DNA of 64,000 nt from contig NHZP01000008.1 in the NCBI GenBank assembly GCA_003313425.1, positions 1,488,001 to 1,552,000 of the forward strand, in the 5' to 3' direction. Numbering within the stretch: the stretch's first letter is position 1; the number at the start of each line of letters is the position of its first letter. Under the pieces are notes generated by a model. It did no database searches. It had not been told where the DNA came from and saw only the letters and a program-made list of their open reading frames with translations. This document shows, piece after piece, positions 36,492 to 47,382 of this stretch. This DNA is from Pseudopyrenochaeta lycopersici. Its lineage: Eukaryota > Ascomycota > Dothideomycetes > Pleosporales > Pseudopyrenochaetaceae. Made by a program: the position numbers and the translations under genes.

Positions 36492-38199
36492 ATGAGGAAC
36501 TTCTGGGCGCTCCCCGCAGTCCTGCGCCTTGCACTGGCGAGTCAGCACACATTCAGCGTCTTCGATGACCTACTGGCGTTCCCTCAGGTATGACGCGCGC
36601 GGACGCACGACGCTAGCTGGCTAACAACATGGACAGTACGAAGTCGTCTGGCCTGACACGTACATCACCGAGGACGATGCCACTTCGCTCCTCTCCCAAA
36701 ACGCAGCCCCCAGCCTGAGCTCGGCGACGCCAGGCTCGCAGGCGACACAAGAGCTCTCGAAACGCGATCAATCATCGCCAGAGACGCCGCCCGCCGACGA
36801 TGCGCTCGAGCAGACATATGAGGCGGTGGTACTGCAAGGCAGACGCTACCTCTGCAGTATACCGATAGTTCCAGAGGACGTCCCCCAGAACAGCACCACT
36901 TCGGCCGAGGAGGCCAAGGCCGAGGAAGAGAAGGAGCTCATCCGCGCCTCGGACCGTGGGTTCGAGCTGCTGGAGGGCATGCGCGGCAATTGCATATACT
37001 ATCTGAGCGGCTGGTGGAGCTACAGCTTCTGCTACAAGGACGAGGTCAAGCAGTTCCACCAACTACCGCCGAGTCGCGGAGTGCCCATCTACCCACCCGT
37101 CGAAGACACAAGTGCGCACAGCTTCATCCTGGGCAAGTTCCCAAAGGAGGACAAGGCCAAGAAGAAGGATACGCCCAAGACGCTGGAAAGTGAGCAGGCC
37201 AGCAAAGACGCCTTTGACGACGAGGGCAACGCGAAAGATGAGGGCGAGAAGGGCTTGGGGCTTCCGAGATTGGAGACCAAGGGGTCCAGCAGATACATGG
37301 TCCAGAGACTGTCCGACGGCACTGAGTGTGATCTAACAGGTCGGCCACGCAAGATTGATGTCCAGGTAAAAGCCGCCCCATGCTACGTTGTGTCATCTTG
37401 CGCAAAATCTAACCCGCATCCACAGTTTCACTGCAACCCGCAATCCGCAGACAGAATCGCCATGATCAAGGAAATCACCACCTGCTCCTATCTCATGATC
37501 GTCGACACCCCGCGCCTTTGCCACGATGTCGCCTTTCTGCCTCCCCAGGAGAATCTCGGTCATCCCATCACCTGTCAACCCGTAATTCCCGAGTCGCAAG
37601 TCGACTCGTGGACAGCCGCAAAATTAGAAGCCGGTCTCCGCCAAGTTGAGAGCATCATCGCCGAACAAGTCGATGACATGAACAACAACCCTCTGCGTGA
37701 TGCCACCGAGGGGCTGGAGGGCTCCACGCCCCGTGGCCCCATCATTGGCGGAATCGAAGTTGGCGCTCAAGCGCTCGTCGGTAGCGAAGGGAAAGTCATT
37801 GAGAAGAGCGTTGTTGTGGGCGGAGGAAAGGAAACGTACATTGGCACTGTTGCAAGCAGTGATGGGAAACAAATGTCCAAGGAGGAGATGAAGAAGCTGA
37901 ACATTGCCGACCCCAAGGATGTGGAGAAACTAAAGGGCAATTTGAAGAAGTTGGCAGGGAAGAAGGCGTGGAAGTTGGATCTCGTGGATACGCCACGCGG
38001 AAGGGAATTCAGAGGCATTATTGAGGCCGAAGATCAGGATGCCGATGAGAAGAAAAGCGAGAAGAAAGGCGAAAAAACCAGTGGTATGGGCAAGGAGAAG
38101 GAGGCGAAAGCCAACCAGGGAAAGGCCAAGGAGGAGAAAGAGGAAGAGGAAGAAGATGCGCAAGAGGGCAGTGAGGAAGTCTATAAAGATGAACTATAA
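36492..38199 (+). CDS. YOS9: OS-9/Yos9 ER lectin with C-terminal KDEL
   Basis: Three exons, 36492..36587, 36637..37365 and 37426..38199, give 532 residues. A signal peptide (residues 1-17, WALPAVLRLALA) leads to FSVFDDLLAFPQYEVVW. The MRH (mannose-6-phosphate receptor homology) domain spans about 130-320: GNCIYYLSGWWSYSFCY, GTECDLTGRPR, DVQFHCNPQ, TCSYLMIVDTPRLC. The Cys residues expected for its disulfides are present. The tail is very rich in Lys and Glu and ends YKDEL-stop, an ER-retrieval signal. Yos9 binds trimmed N-glycans and passes misfolded glycoproteins to the Hrd1 ligase for ERAD in the ER lumen. The second intron (37366..37425) is 60 nt without an in-frame stop, so an unspliced mRNA would insert 20 residues into the MRH domain. 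I splice it because DVQFHCNP is the conserved string. Confidence 0.94.
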
Positions 38200-40031
38200 G
38201 AGTATCTTCATCTCGGTTCGACCAGGACACAATACCACTTTTTTTTTTCAGGAAAACATTCACCGTTCACGACGTTCTAGTCCCGCCATCAGAGCGAGTC
38301 TTTCCTTCACACCATCTGTTGGATAGCTGCAATATCATACCACGCAGCAAGTAACACACGTCCAAAGCTCAAGGCAGTCTTCAGCGCGAAATGCGATTTC
38401 CCCCTTGTTGAAAAAACACAAGCCAAGTGGTTAAGGGCATATTGAGGCGAGAAGTAGAATTTCCTCGATCCAATTTCACATCGACTGCTTTTTGTACGCA
38501 GAGCCTCCACCGGTTTGTAAAAAGAGCAAGGAGGTGGGACGGAGGATTGGCTTTTTCAATGGTTTATTCAAATTCGTACAAGGCTGAGAGAATGAGGTCG
38601 ATGCCGAGAGAAAAGAAGAGTGCCACGGATAATTCTGACCCTACTGCAGAGAGGTCCGAAATAGGTGGATAGTTTGTGCATGTGTGGGTGTGGGTGCATG
38701 ACAAACACAAGACTACAAGACATAGACAGGGCTGAATAGGGCTGAGCTTGTCCGAATACGAGAATTGTCTTGGGTTTGATGTGTGTCCCATGATGTATGG
38801 GAACGGGGCCGAACGGAAGCTCAATAGATTCTGCAAAATTGGGGCGAAATTGGGGCGAAATCGTTGACACTACTGCGATGCCTGCATCAAGTGAAACTAG
38901 CTCTGGCACATTTTCCCTTGTTGAATTGACGTGGCAGTTGACATGTGGTATGCATTGATCTGATTCTCAGTTGGGCTTTTGTGGCGTAGGTGGGGTCATA
39001 CGGCGATTGTGGACCGCAGACTGTATAGCAGCGTTTCGAGAAGCATACGTGCCCAACCCGCCTCATTTACCTTTTGCGCCCAAGATAGTACAGAATTGAT
39101 ATATCAGTAGACTCTGCAGCAACTCCCAGACTTTCCACCTTAGCTCCCGCTCATGCTGTGCCCTGTGGAACGTGGACGCATGCGTATGTGCGAGCCTCCA
39201 CGATGGACCACGGGAGCCTTCCTCCCTTCTGCGCTCCTTCAGCTATAGTCCCCGTCCATGATCTAGCTTCGCCTTGTCCACTCCCGCTTCCGATTTTGCC
39301 TTCTCTGGCAGATGCACCTGGGGTGCTTCGGCAGTCCTTCAACCGCTGGCCTGCTGCGATTTGTTCGGAGATATACACATTCTCCCCTAGGTTTCGGTAC
39401 GTGTTGAGGGAGACTGACAGTAAGCAGATACATCCGGGATTACCCTGCAAATGTTTGGATCGAGTCTGAAACAGGTTTTGTACTTATAAACGTCCTTCAA
39501 CGTGCGTTGGCGCCGCCACGCCCTCCTGAGGCCGCCCTCAAGGCCTTATACGAAAGGAGCGACCGCCACCCCGCTATGCGTCGAGGAATTGTAATGATAC
39601 ACGTATGATGCAGCGCTGGTGGATTCGATGACAACTCACGGAGCAGTGAGGCTAGGAATTGTGATTTCCGGTCAACAAGCAGTTGTGACTCCGAGTCGAC
39701 GTACAACTGTACGTTATTCGCTCTGCAAAATTGCCCGCCTCCGCTTCGCTGGCAAGAGCAGAATGCGCTGTAGATTTGATCCGCTTGAAGCGACTGCGCG
39801 GTTTGAGTGGGCCATACAGAGAGCAGCAACATTGTGTCCTTCAGTCCTCATTCTGCTTGGACAAAACCAGTGTTTGAGCGGAGCTCACTGCTTGAGATGT
39901 AACTTTTCAACGAGAGCCTCAATTTTTTATTTTTTATTTTTTATTTTTTTGTTTGAACAGAGTCCCTACGCTGGAATAAGACCGTTCTGGGAAGTTCGCC
40001 GATCGTGGGAACGGCCCGCAATGCGAACAAG
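38200..40031. other. 1.8 kb intergenic, nothing supported
   Basis: Short frames on both strands (38564-38909, 39151-39469, 39497-39832) lack motifs. An ATTTTTT microsatellite lies at 39922-39950, just upstream of the first zinc-finger gene. Confidence 0.45.
39922..39950. repeat. ATTTTTT microsatellite, four units
   Basis: Four tandem copies of A followed by six T (seven in the last), about 80 bp upstream of the start codon of the first zinc-finger gene. As a poly(dA:dT) tract it could keep that promoter free of nucleosomes. Confidence 0.9.
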
Positions 40032-41098
40032 ATGTCTTTGAGGAACGATCATCCGTTCCCTGCTGGCATAGAGGATCGCAGAAGGGTAAGTCAAGATGCG
40101 ACAGGTTCGATCGCCGCAAGCAAAATTTCTCCACGTGAACCAAAGGCTGAGTTTGAAACCTAGCACATAACAAACAAGCTCCCGGACGACAGCCCACGTA
40201 TCGCATCTACGTCGGCCTGGAGTGGGAGTGGCTTACGTTCAGATGCCGTGCCTATGGCAGGATGGCCGCCTTCTATCCGTGAAGCATTCTACAATGATAA
40301 CAATGCACCGTCGCAAATATGGCACCAAAAGGCTGCTGCAGTAATGGGAGATGAATATTCGCGGGACATACCACATCGAACCGTGCCTATTACATCCCTC
40401 TCTTTCTATGGTCGAAGCCTTGAGTGTGCAATGCCGCAAACGCAATACGGCATTGAAGCTTTTTTCGATGACCCCGTTTCCACAATCACTCCAGAAGCGA
40501 ACGCGAATTCAGCAGCGGACAATTACGCTCGCTCGCCAGACTTTGCCGACCATCGTGGTCATGCAGCTCTTCGCACCAATGAAAACTGGTAAAAGAACCC
40601 TAAAATTATGGTAAGACTTGCTGACAGCGGATGACAGCGCCCAAGTCAGCGTACCTGGTTATACCCCTACCCCGTTACAATACCACCTCATCGAGACCAA
40701 AGCGCTGTATGCACTGCAAACTCATACAAGCTTAATTACGCCTCCATCACCGCAATCGAGTCAACCCACCTCTAATGGGTATGTACACCTATCACCGAGC
40801 AATCCCTTGGATCTTCAGGAGCTAATTGTGGTGCAGCAGTGACGTACGAACCCTCGATTGTCCAATATGCGGAAATCAGTATACAGGACAGTATGCGTCG
40901 CGGAACTTGACGCGCCACCGGGAAAGTAAGCACAGCCCTCGTACGTCTTCGGAAGGCGTGAAGCCTATCCGTTGCAACAAAGAGGGATGCGATTCAACCT
41001 TCGGTAGGGAAGATGCTTTGCTGGTACATGAGAGACGGAGTCACCCAGAACTCAATACACCACCGGCAAAGAAACGAAAGCGGATGGATGAGGCTTGA
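40032..41098 (+). CDS. C2H2 zinc-finger protein (member A of a local pair)
   Basis: Four exons, 40032..40085, 40164..40588, 40638..40778 and 40840..41098, give 292 residues. The first two exons are less certain, but donor GTAAGT and the phase fit. The first 210 residues are disordered and rich in Ser, Pro and Gln. The C terminus has two fingers: CPICGNQY...NLTRHRESKH and CNKEGCDSTF...LLVHERRSH. It ends with a basic KKRKR stretch, a likely nuclear signal. The layout suggests a DNA-binding transcription factor; target genes are unknown. Member B at 44.2-45.1 kb has the same order of fingers and a matching phase-2 intron before them, so the two are paralogs. The GG at the third donor and tandem GCAGCAG acceptor allow a one-residue (Ser) splice variant. 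Confidence 0.75.
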
Positions 41099-44000
41099 TA
41101 AGGAGTGATACATGGGACCTTTTTGATGGGTTACGTAGACCTTTAAAAACGTCGTCCCTTCTCATGTACTTTTACTCTGTTCTGAGGTTGTTCAGATGTT
41201 CGATAAACCGAAGAATGAATGCTTTCCCATTAATTCAAGACTGTCTTTGGCTCGTTCATTGCAAGCAAAACGGTTCCATGCTCTCTCAGGTGAAGCCATG
41301 AGACTTCGATACTTACAGTGGATAGGTAGCGGTCCTACTCCTAGAGTGGGTGCCTGCATTGTGCGCCGAACAAGATCACACGCGTCAATGTGTGAAGAAT
41401 GGTGCAAGATTGTACTGTTGCATCGACCGCAGCGCACTCCCGCTAGACAGCCTCTCCTTAGCCATTCCACCTGGAGAGCCTCACCACCAGCCTCGAGTCC
41501 CCCATACGCAGGCTTTCTGTATTCACCAGCATTCGAAAAGAAGGGCCCTCGAGGCGTATATCGCCCGAGCAAAGCCTGGCTGCTTTGGCATAAGGCCTCT
41601 TCCGGGGGCAGTGCAGCTACAGCGCAAAATGACATCTGAGCTGCATCGCGTTGCTCCTGGGGCCACAAACCCCTGCGGCATCAAGGCAAGGAAAAGACTT
41701 GCAGGATTGATTCCACTTCTAAAGAGCCAAGGCCGTGGGCCCTCAACGGCGCTGCTGAAGGTTGGTGGAGGCTTAGCTAACGGCCTGCAGATCACACAAG
41801 ACTCGATCGCCCAGATATGTGTAGATGCCCGGATTGGGCAATAGCCAACTGCGTCAGACTGCACTTCACCGCCATGTCCTGCATATGTACAGGCTAATTT
41901 TCATAGTGCATCGTTCAAAAACTCGATGCTCATCTCGTTTATTATGCGCATGGGGGACAGCCTGTTCCCTGCAGCCATGTGGTAGATTCGTTGTGGAAGA
42001 CGGGGTCGAAAGCAGGCAAACTTGCATGACTTGGCAAAAGAAACGGCGATGGTGAACATACCTCACCGCCCCTCTTGCACCAGGCCTATTGTTGTGGCCC
42101 TTCAATGCGGAATATGTACCCGAAGCCACTAGGCGTAAAGTCTGGCGAATGTTCATGATTCCGGTGGTTCTGAAAGGTGGATGTAGGGCACTGTCGTGTC
42201 ACCGTTGCAATCTGAGCAAAGAAAACTGTTGGCTCAGTACCAGTCAGGTGCCTGGCAAGCACGAGCAACGCAATGCAGTCAAAGGAAAGTGACGTTTCCG
42301 AAGGCGGTGATGATATCCCAAACTATGATCTTCCAAGAGTGCGGCAATATTCATGGGCAGGTGACCCGAGATCCGCACATAGATCATCACACTGATACGA
42401 GCTTGTTTCGAGAATATTCCGGTCAAACGTTGCTGCATCAATGCGATGGAGAGATGCCCCAGGAGATCAGCAAGGGTGTATGCACTGCAAGTCGATGTGT
42501 TGTTCAGTGGCCTTAGCAGTCTGGTACTCCCGACAGATTCTTTCCAAAATTGACTTGGTCGCAGGCTTTACAGGGATACTGGAGAATGTCGCAAGATTCG
42601 TCAAAAGGTGTGGTTGTAGTGTGACTATGTGATCTATCGTTATCGTGCGTATTTTGAGCGAAGGAAGACATGAGGATTGTCACTTCACTTCGCACATATG
42701 TGCAACGGTCTGTTGTGCCAGTGACATGGTGACATTACAATTACGTGCTGGTGAGCGTTGGAGATCGTCTATGGACGGGCAACTGCGCCGCGTTAGTCGC
42801 TGAGCATAAGCGCCCCCAGAAAGCGCCATCTCACAACTTCTAAATAGCGTGCATGTCCTGGCCTTTGGCGACTAGGAACAAAAAGACTGTCTTGTGCAAT
42901 GCAGAAATTCCTTGCCGACTCAGTGAGCGTGAGCGTGGCCCGAGTTTGCTGATCGGCAACGCAATTGGATGTGAAAGCGAAGCCACTGACAGCCGGTACT
43001 GCGCCGTGCGGATGTCGTGCCGTCCCGATGTCCCATCTGATCTTTTAGCAATGACCAACATCAAGAAGCTGATCTGCAGTCTGCTCAAGGGCGAATATGA
43101 TAGGGGGTGTACGTCCCCTGACAGGCCTTCCATACATTCTGTCGATATTTAATCCCTGGGTTTCCGATGAAATGTCCACTGCAAGTTAGAAGATCTAGCC
43201 AGGGCTGCCACGCCGGAGCCACGGCAGGACCGAGCGCCTCTCAGGTTCGCTATGCCCGCTGGTGGCCTGGGGTGCTTGTGGTAAGCCCTCGCGATTGACG
43301 TCGGGGCCTCAGACAAGCCAAGGCGATCTCGACTATGCGGTCGGGCCTCAAAACCGGGCTATCAACGAGTAAACAGGAGGCACTATGAGCCTATCCTTGA
43401 CCAGACGGTGAAGCAATGCCGCTTTCCTGTGCCATGATGCAGCGCTGTGCATAATAGATCAGGGGTGGAGACCGATTCGACGTGACAGCCCCAAAGGGCA
43501 CCGCCTGGGGTACCCTGGTTTTGAGGGCGCTCACAAATACTCTTCAACTGCGTCTGCCTGGTCTTCGTATCCATCTCCGAGTGGTAGGCATCGTTTCGGA
43601 GCAGCAACATTGCCCACCCCGCGGCCTTAGGAACTGCACTGAGATCAACGACGCGCCTGACGGACTGTACCACTTCTAAAGATGTTGAGGAATCTCTGAT
43701 TGGCGTGCCGACTGAGCAGACTTGTCGCACAGCTCTTGCCCTTTGATTCGAGTTGCAGGGACACTCACATTCGATAGGGCGATTCTGCATCCCGACATGC
43801 AAACTCGACGCACGGTGAAGAGCGAATGTGCCCTGCGATGGGATTGCCAGCCTGCATGCCTAGGTAAACATCTCCCGCCTGCATGTATTGCCTGAGAAGT
43901 CTGGTTGACCACGATAATAGTACTACCTTCGGCGCATTCTTTCAGCCCTCGGCATCCTTTTGAACAGCATATCTCTTCACCATAGTAGGGTGTTCTCGAC

Positions 44001-44238
44001 CTTAAAAGGAGACTTTCCCAGTCAGCATTTCTTTGCGCAACTTATTGAGATATAGACAAAGGCCACAACACGCCGATATTAACTTCCCCGGGCCGTGGCA
44101 TTACCAACAAAACGTGGCCGAGCTCGGAGCTCTGCCAACCCGCAGACCATATCTAGTCGACTATTACACGGCTTGCGAAACAAACGGAGGATCGGCCAGA
44201 ACCAGGATATTTCAGATCAAGGAAACTCGGGTCGAAGT
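41099..44238. other. 3.1 kb between the paired zinc-finger genes, unexplained
   Basis: There are many medium open frames on both strands (for example 41192-41844, 43383-43802) but none has a domain motif or a splice pattern I could extend. A GC-rich segment around 43190-43400 contrasts with its surroundings. I see no finger remnant of a third paralog and no clear transposase. The 5' end of the second zinc-finger gene may reach back into 44083-44238, where its frame is open. Confidence 0.4.
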
Positions 44239-45116
44239 ATGAATTACTATCCTTCTGACAACGCGGACGGCCGGACTAGGTCGGAATATGATACTGGGTT
44301 CCCATACGCTTCTTCTGTGCAAACACATGAGGATGAGCCTAGTACCCACGGAACTCAGCACCCATTCGTAAGCAGGCAGGCTCCACCCGAATCCAATACA
44401 TATCTTGCAGAATGGAGCAACGGAGCAGTAAATGACACAGGCTCTAATAGTGGCCACTATTATCATGGCGAGCCCAATCAGGCGTCAGAGCACATCAACT
44501 CCCAAAATATTGGTTCCCAGCACGGCACGGGCAATGTATCTGGCGGTCAACTCCCACTCGATAGTCAAAGCGCCCAACAGAGGGATTATACCAACACTTG
44601 GTACGTGTTGGTAAATATTGATCCATATATTGAAGTATTGCTGACATGGCTGAAGGGTCGATAACACAAATCCCGCTGCTAGTTTCGAAACGTACGTAGG
44701 GTGAAGAGCACCGTCATTCCTATCATACCTGCTGACTATGTTGATGTAGTGGATCAGTCATGTCTTGCTTTTATCCTCCATCTGCCAGCGTGCCTACAGA
44801 CCTTCCGAAAACAGATCATGTGGAACAGCAGCAAGCAATCTCTTCAGAATGCCCGGAAAACGAGATCGACTATAGTGTCCCTTGTCCGTATCACTGCGGG
44901 ACCATTCTGACAGGCGTACACGCACTTGGAAATCTAACTCGTCACTTGAAGTCCCAGGCTTGCACCAGATCTGGTAAGACAAAAGTAAAGTTCCCCTGCC
45001 CGATCGAATCCTGCGATAAAGAGTACATGCGATCCGATGGTCTGAGGGTCCATATGCGGAGACGACACGACGCTCCCCCTCCTCCCCCTAATAAGGAATC
45101 GGAGGATGAAGAGTAG
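44239..45116 (+). CDS. C2H2 zinc-finger protein (member B of a local pair)
   Basis: Two exons, 44239..44600 and 44750..45116, give 242 residues; the 5' end is uncertain. The N-terminal 150 residues are disordered and rich in Ser, Gln, His and Tyr. The fingers follow: CPYHCGTIL...NLTRHLKSQAC, a C2HC-type first finger with an unusual final Cys, and CPIESCDKEYMRSDGLRVHMRRRH, a standard C2H2. The end is PPPPP plus an acidic tail. Shared with member A are the NLTRH helix, the CD and R.D.L.VH pattern of finger two, and a phase-2 intron whose splice creates a Cys codon (TG|T here, TG|C in A). The frame is open upstream to 44083 without ATG, so a further 5' exon may exist. It is probably a nuclear DNA-binding protein; nothing points to a target. 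Confidence 0.7.
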
Positions 45117-47382
45117 GGAATTAGGGTGTGGGATGTGTGGGATCGATATTCCGGGTCCTGGAGTTTGAGGAAGGTGGGGAAGCACGTCTGTTGAATATCT
45201 CTTTTTGTCCTAAATTGACAATTTCCTTTTCCTTGTCAGGGTTTCCTTTATCTTTTATTGTCTCTGTTTTTCGGTATATCGCGTATGCGCAGGAGTCGTT
45301 CGATGGGTGGCGAAGGCGTGAGGTGGGCTCGGAGTTGGGCATAGGCTTCACGTCGCCTTACTCCGCCGATCGAAGAAGTGAAGGGCGATCAGTTTTCGGT
45401 TTTATTCCTAGTAAGCATTGTTGGAAGGGCTGAAAAAAGAATGGATATTGGTCTTAGCCCCCTCAAACCACTGTAGTCTGTTGTTGCGGGTATGTATGAC
45501 CAGATGAGGTTGAATTAAGGAGTGTTGGCCTGACATCAAAGAGCAGGGGCTTCTGCCAGCTATTCACACACTAGCGCAACGGTTAGCACGTCCCCTTCGT
45601 ACGAGCCAAAACGACCAATGGCCTAGCTTTGCAACTCAGTTCCCGTCGCATGGCTGAGCCAATACTCCTGGTGCTGGCTCGATGGCTCGCCTCGTGCAAG
45701 AGATAGGTGCTCAGGGTGGGCGCGAATTTTCATCATTCAACCTCTTCCAAGCGCACACCGCTATCATACTTGCAGCTCCGACCCTACTTCGATAGCTAGG
45801 GTAGGGTGTGGTTGCAAGGCGCCTCCAAAGTCCCGAGTGTAGCTCAGGCATGAGTCGGGTGCGCATCACTCGTGCCTGTGGGCAACCTGGTTGGAGCTTG
45901 CAATGTTCAAGCAAACCTTGTGCCGACCCAACCTGCGCTCATAACAAACACCGAGACGAGCTGGCATATCACGTTTCACTTCAAGAGCGCATGTGATGTA
46001 GGTTCCTTCACAAAAACAGTACATATTCCTCGTCGCAAGAGTAATACACCCACACGTTTTGATTGGCTTTCCTACTTGCCATCTAGCCTACTATTCAACG
46101 TCTACTAGTTGTCAACCTCTTGAAACAGCTGTAGTTGGGCCTTGCGGTCAATAGCCACGCACATAAACGAAGGCATGACCATCCTTTCATGCAGCTTCCT
46201 GAATCAATCACCAATTGCACAGCCTCGCTAATGCAAGACTACCGATAGGCCTATTTCCCCGAGACCACCATTTGTCAGCCACGTCGCAGCGCGGCGATGT
46301 CTGCTGCGCAAGAAAGTGAGGAAGCGACTTCTCGAATCTTGGCCCGTGAACATCCCAGTCAAACCTCACTAGCTAAAGTGAGGCAGCCTTTAGTCTGTGT
46401 CGATCTTGCTTGATCTAGTTACACGGAACATTCGATGCGACCAATAGCCACTAACCTCTCAGGGATTTCCAGGGCAGTGGGCGTGACAGCGGCAGCTATT
46501 GACGGCCATGCACTCACTGCAGGTTACGCAGACGACGTGGGCTATTGCGAACTGTCCATACGTAACAAACCCAGACCCGTTTTGGACTGAAACCGGTGGG
46601 GCTCCATCGAGAGCGTGGTGGTCGTGATTTGCTATGAGAATCATTCGGCAGACTCCCTGTCAATTTATCACACCCTTTCAAGATTTTTCGTAGACAGTAA
46701 CATGAATGTTGCCTTCCGATTCCTCGAAAGCCCAAACCAAAACGGAACTATCTGGTCAGGATTTCCCGTAGATAGCAACTTGCCTTTTCGTTTCCTTCTC
46801 CTTGAAAACCTTAATTACAATAGACCTACCCTCTTCTCTTCAGCTTAGAAGGCTACATCGGGTGATCAGTCCCTCAATTTGACTATTAAGAGACACAGCT
46901 CCTGAAATCTTGTCCAGAAGTTGTTGTGTGATCGAGGTATAAAAATGCTGAATATCATGCATTTCCTGTACTCCCTTCTGGAGCATAAAAAAACTGGTTA
47001 TCCAAAGCATGCTGATTGATCAAAAGGGATCTAGTTCTATTCATTGGGTTCATTTCATTTAATTCCTACATCTGAGCTGAACTCTTCGGCTCTGTGTTGC
47101 TGCTATACATATAAGCTAGACAAAGATAAGGTATACGTGTTAAACATTAAGCCCCCGCTGCCGAAACGCCTAGTGATGATAAAGAAAATATCAAAAGAGT
47201 GAAAAGCCACTCAAAACTGCGGACCGCGCCCGGTGGTATAGCATAGGTGTCCGAGATCAGACCCCATATTGTAGCCATTAGTAAACGCCATGAAGATAAC
47301 AAAGGGAAGGGAAATGCAACAGCCAGCAAGCAAGCAAGCAATCATTAGATCCGCCCTAAATAGAAACCAAATGAAAAGTACG
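45117..47382. other. 2.3 kb intergenic, nothing supported
   Basis: The region contains a tRNA-like A-box patch near 45572-45610 that does not fold into a tRNA, and a 51-codon ATG frame at 46435-46590. Otherwise short frames only. The last 250 bp are probably the 3' region of the minus-strand vezatin-like gene. Confidence 0.45.

Noticed and set aside
41192..41864. Three overlapping 110-160-codon frames on both strands between the zinc-finger genes
   Set aside because: Frames overlap each other without motif or splice context.
45565..45640. tRNA-like stretch (TAGCGCAACGGTTAGCACG, an A-box-like D arm)
   Set aside because: The D stem has a mismatch, no anticodon stem or acceptor stem pairs, and there is no proper T arm with GTTCGA. 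At most a decayed tRNA fragment.
46435..46590. 51-codon ATG frame with a smooth amino acid mix
   Set aside because: Too short to support without homology or transcript evidence.
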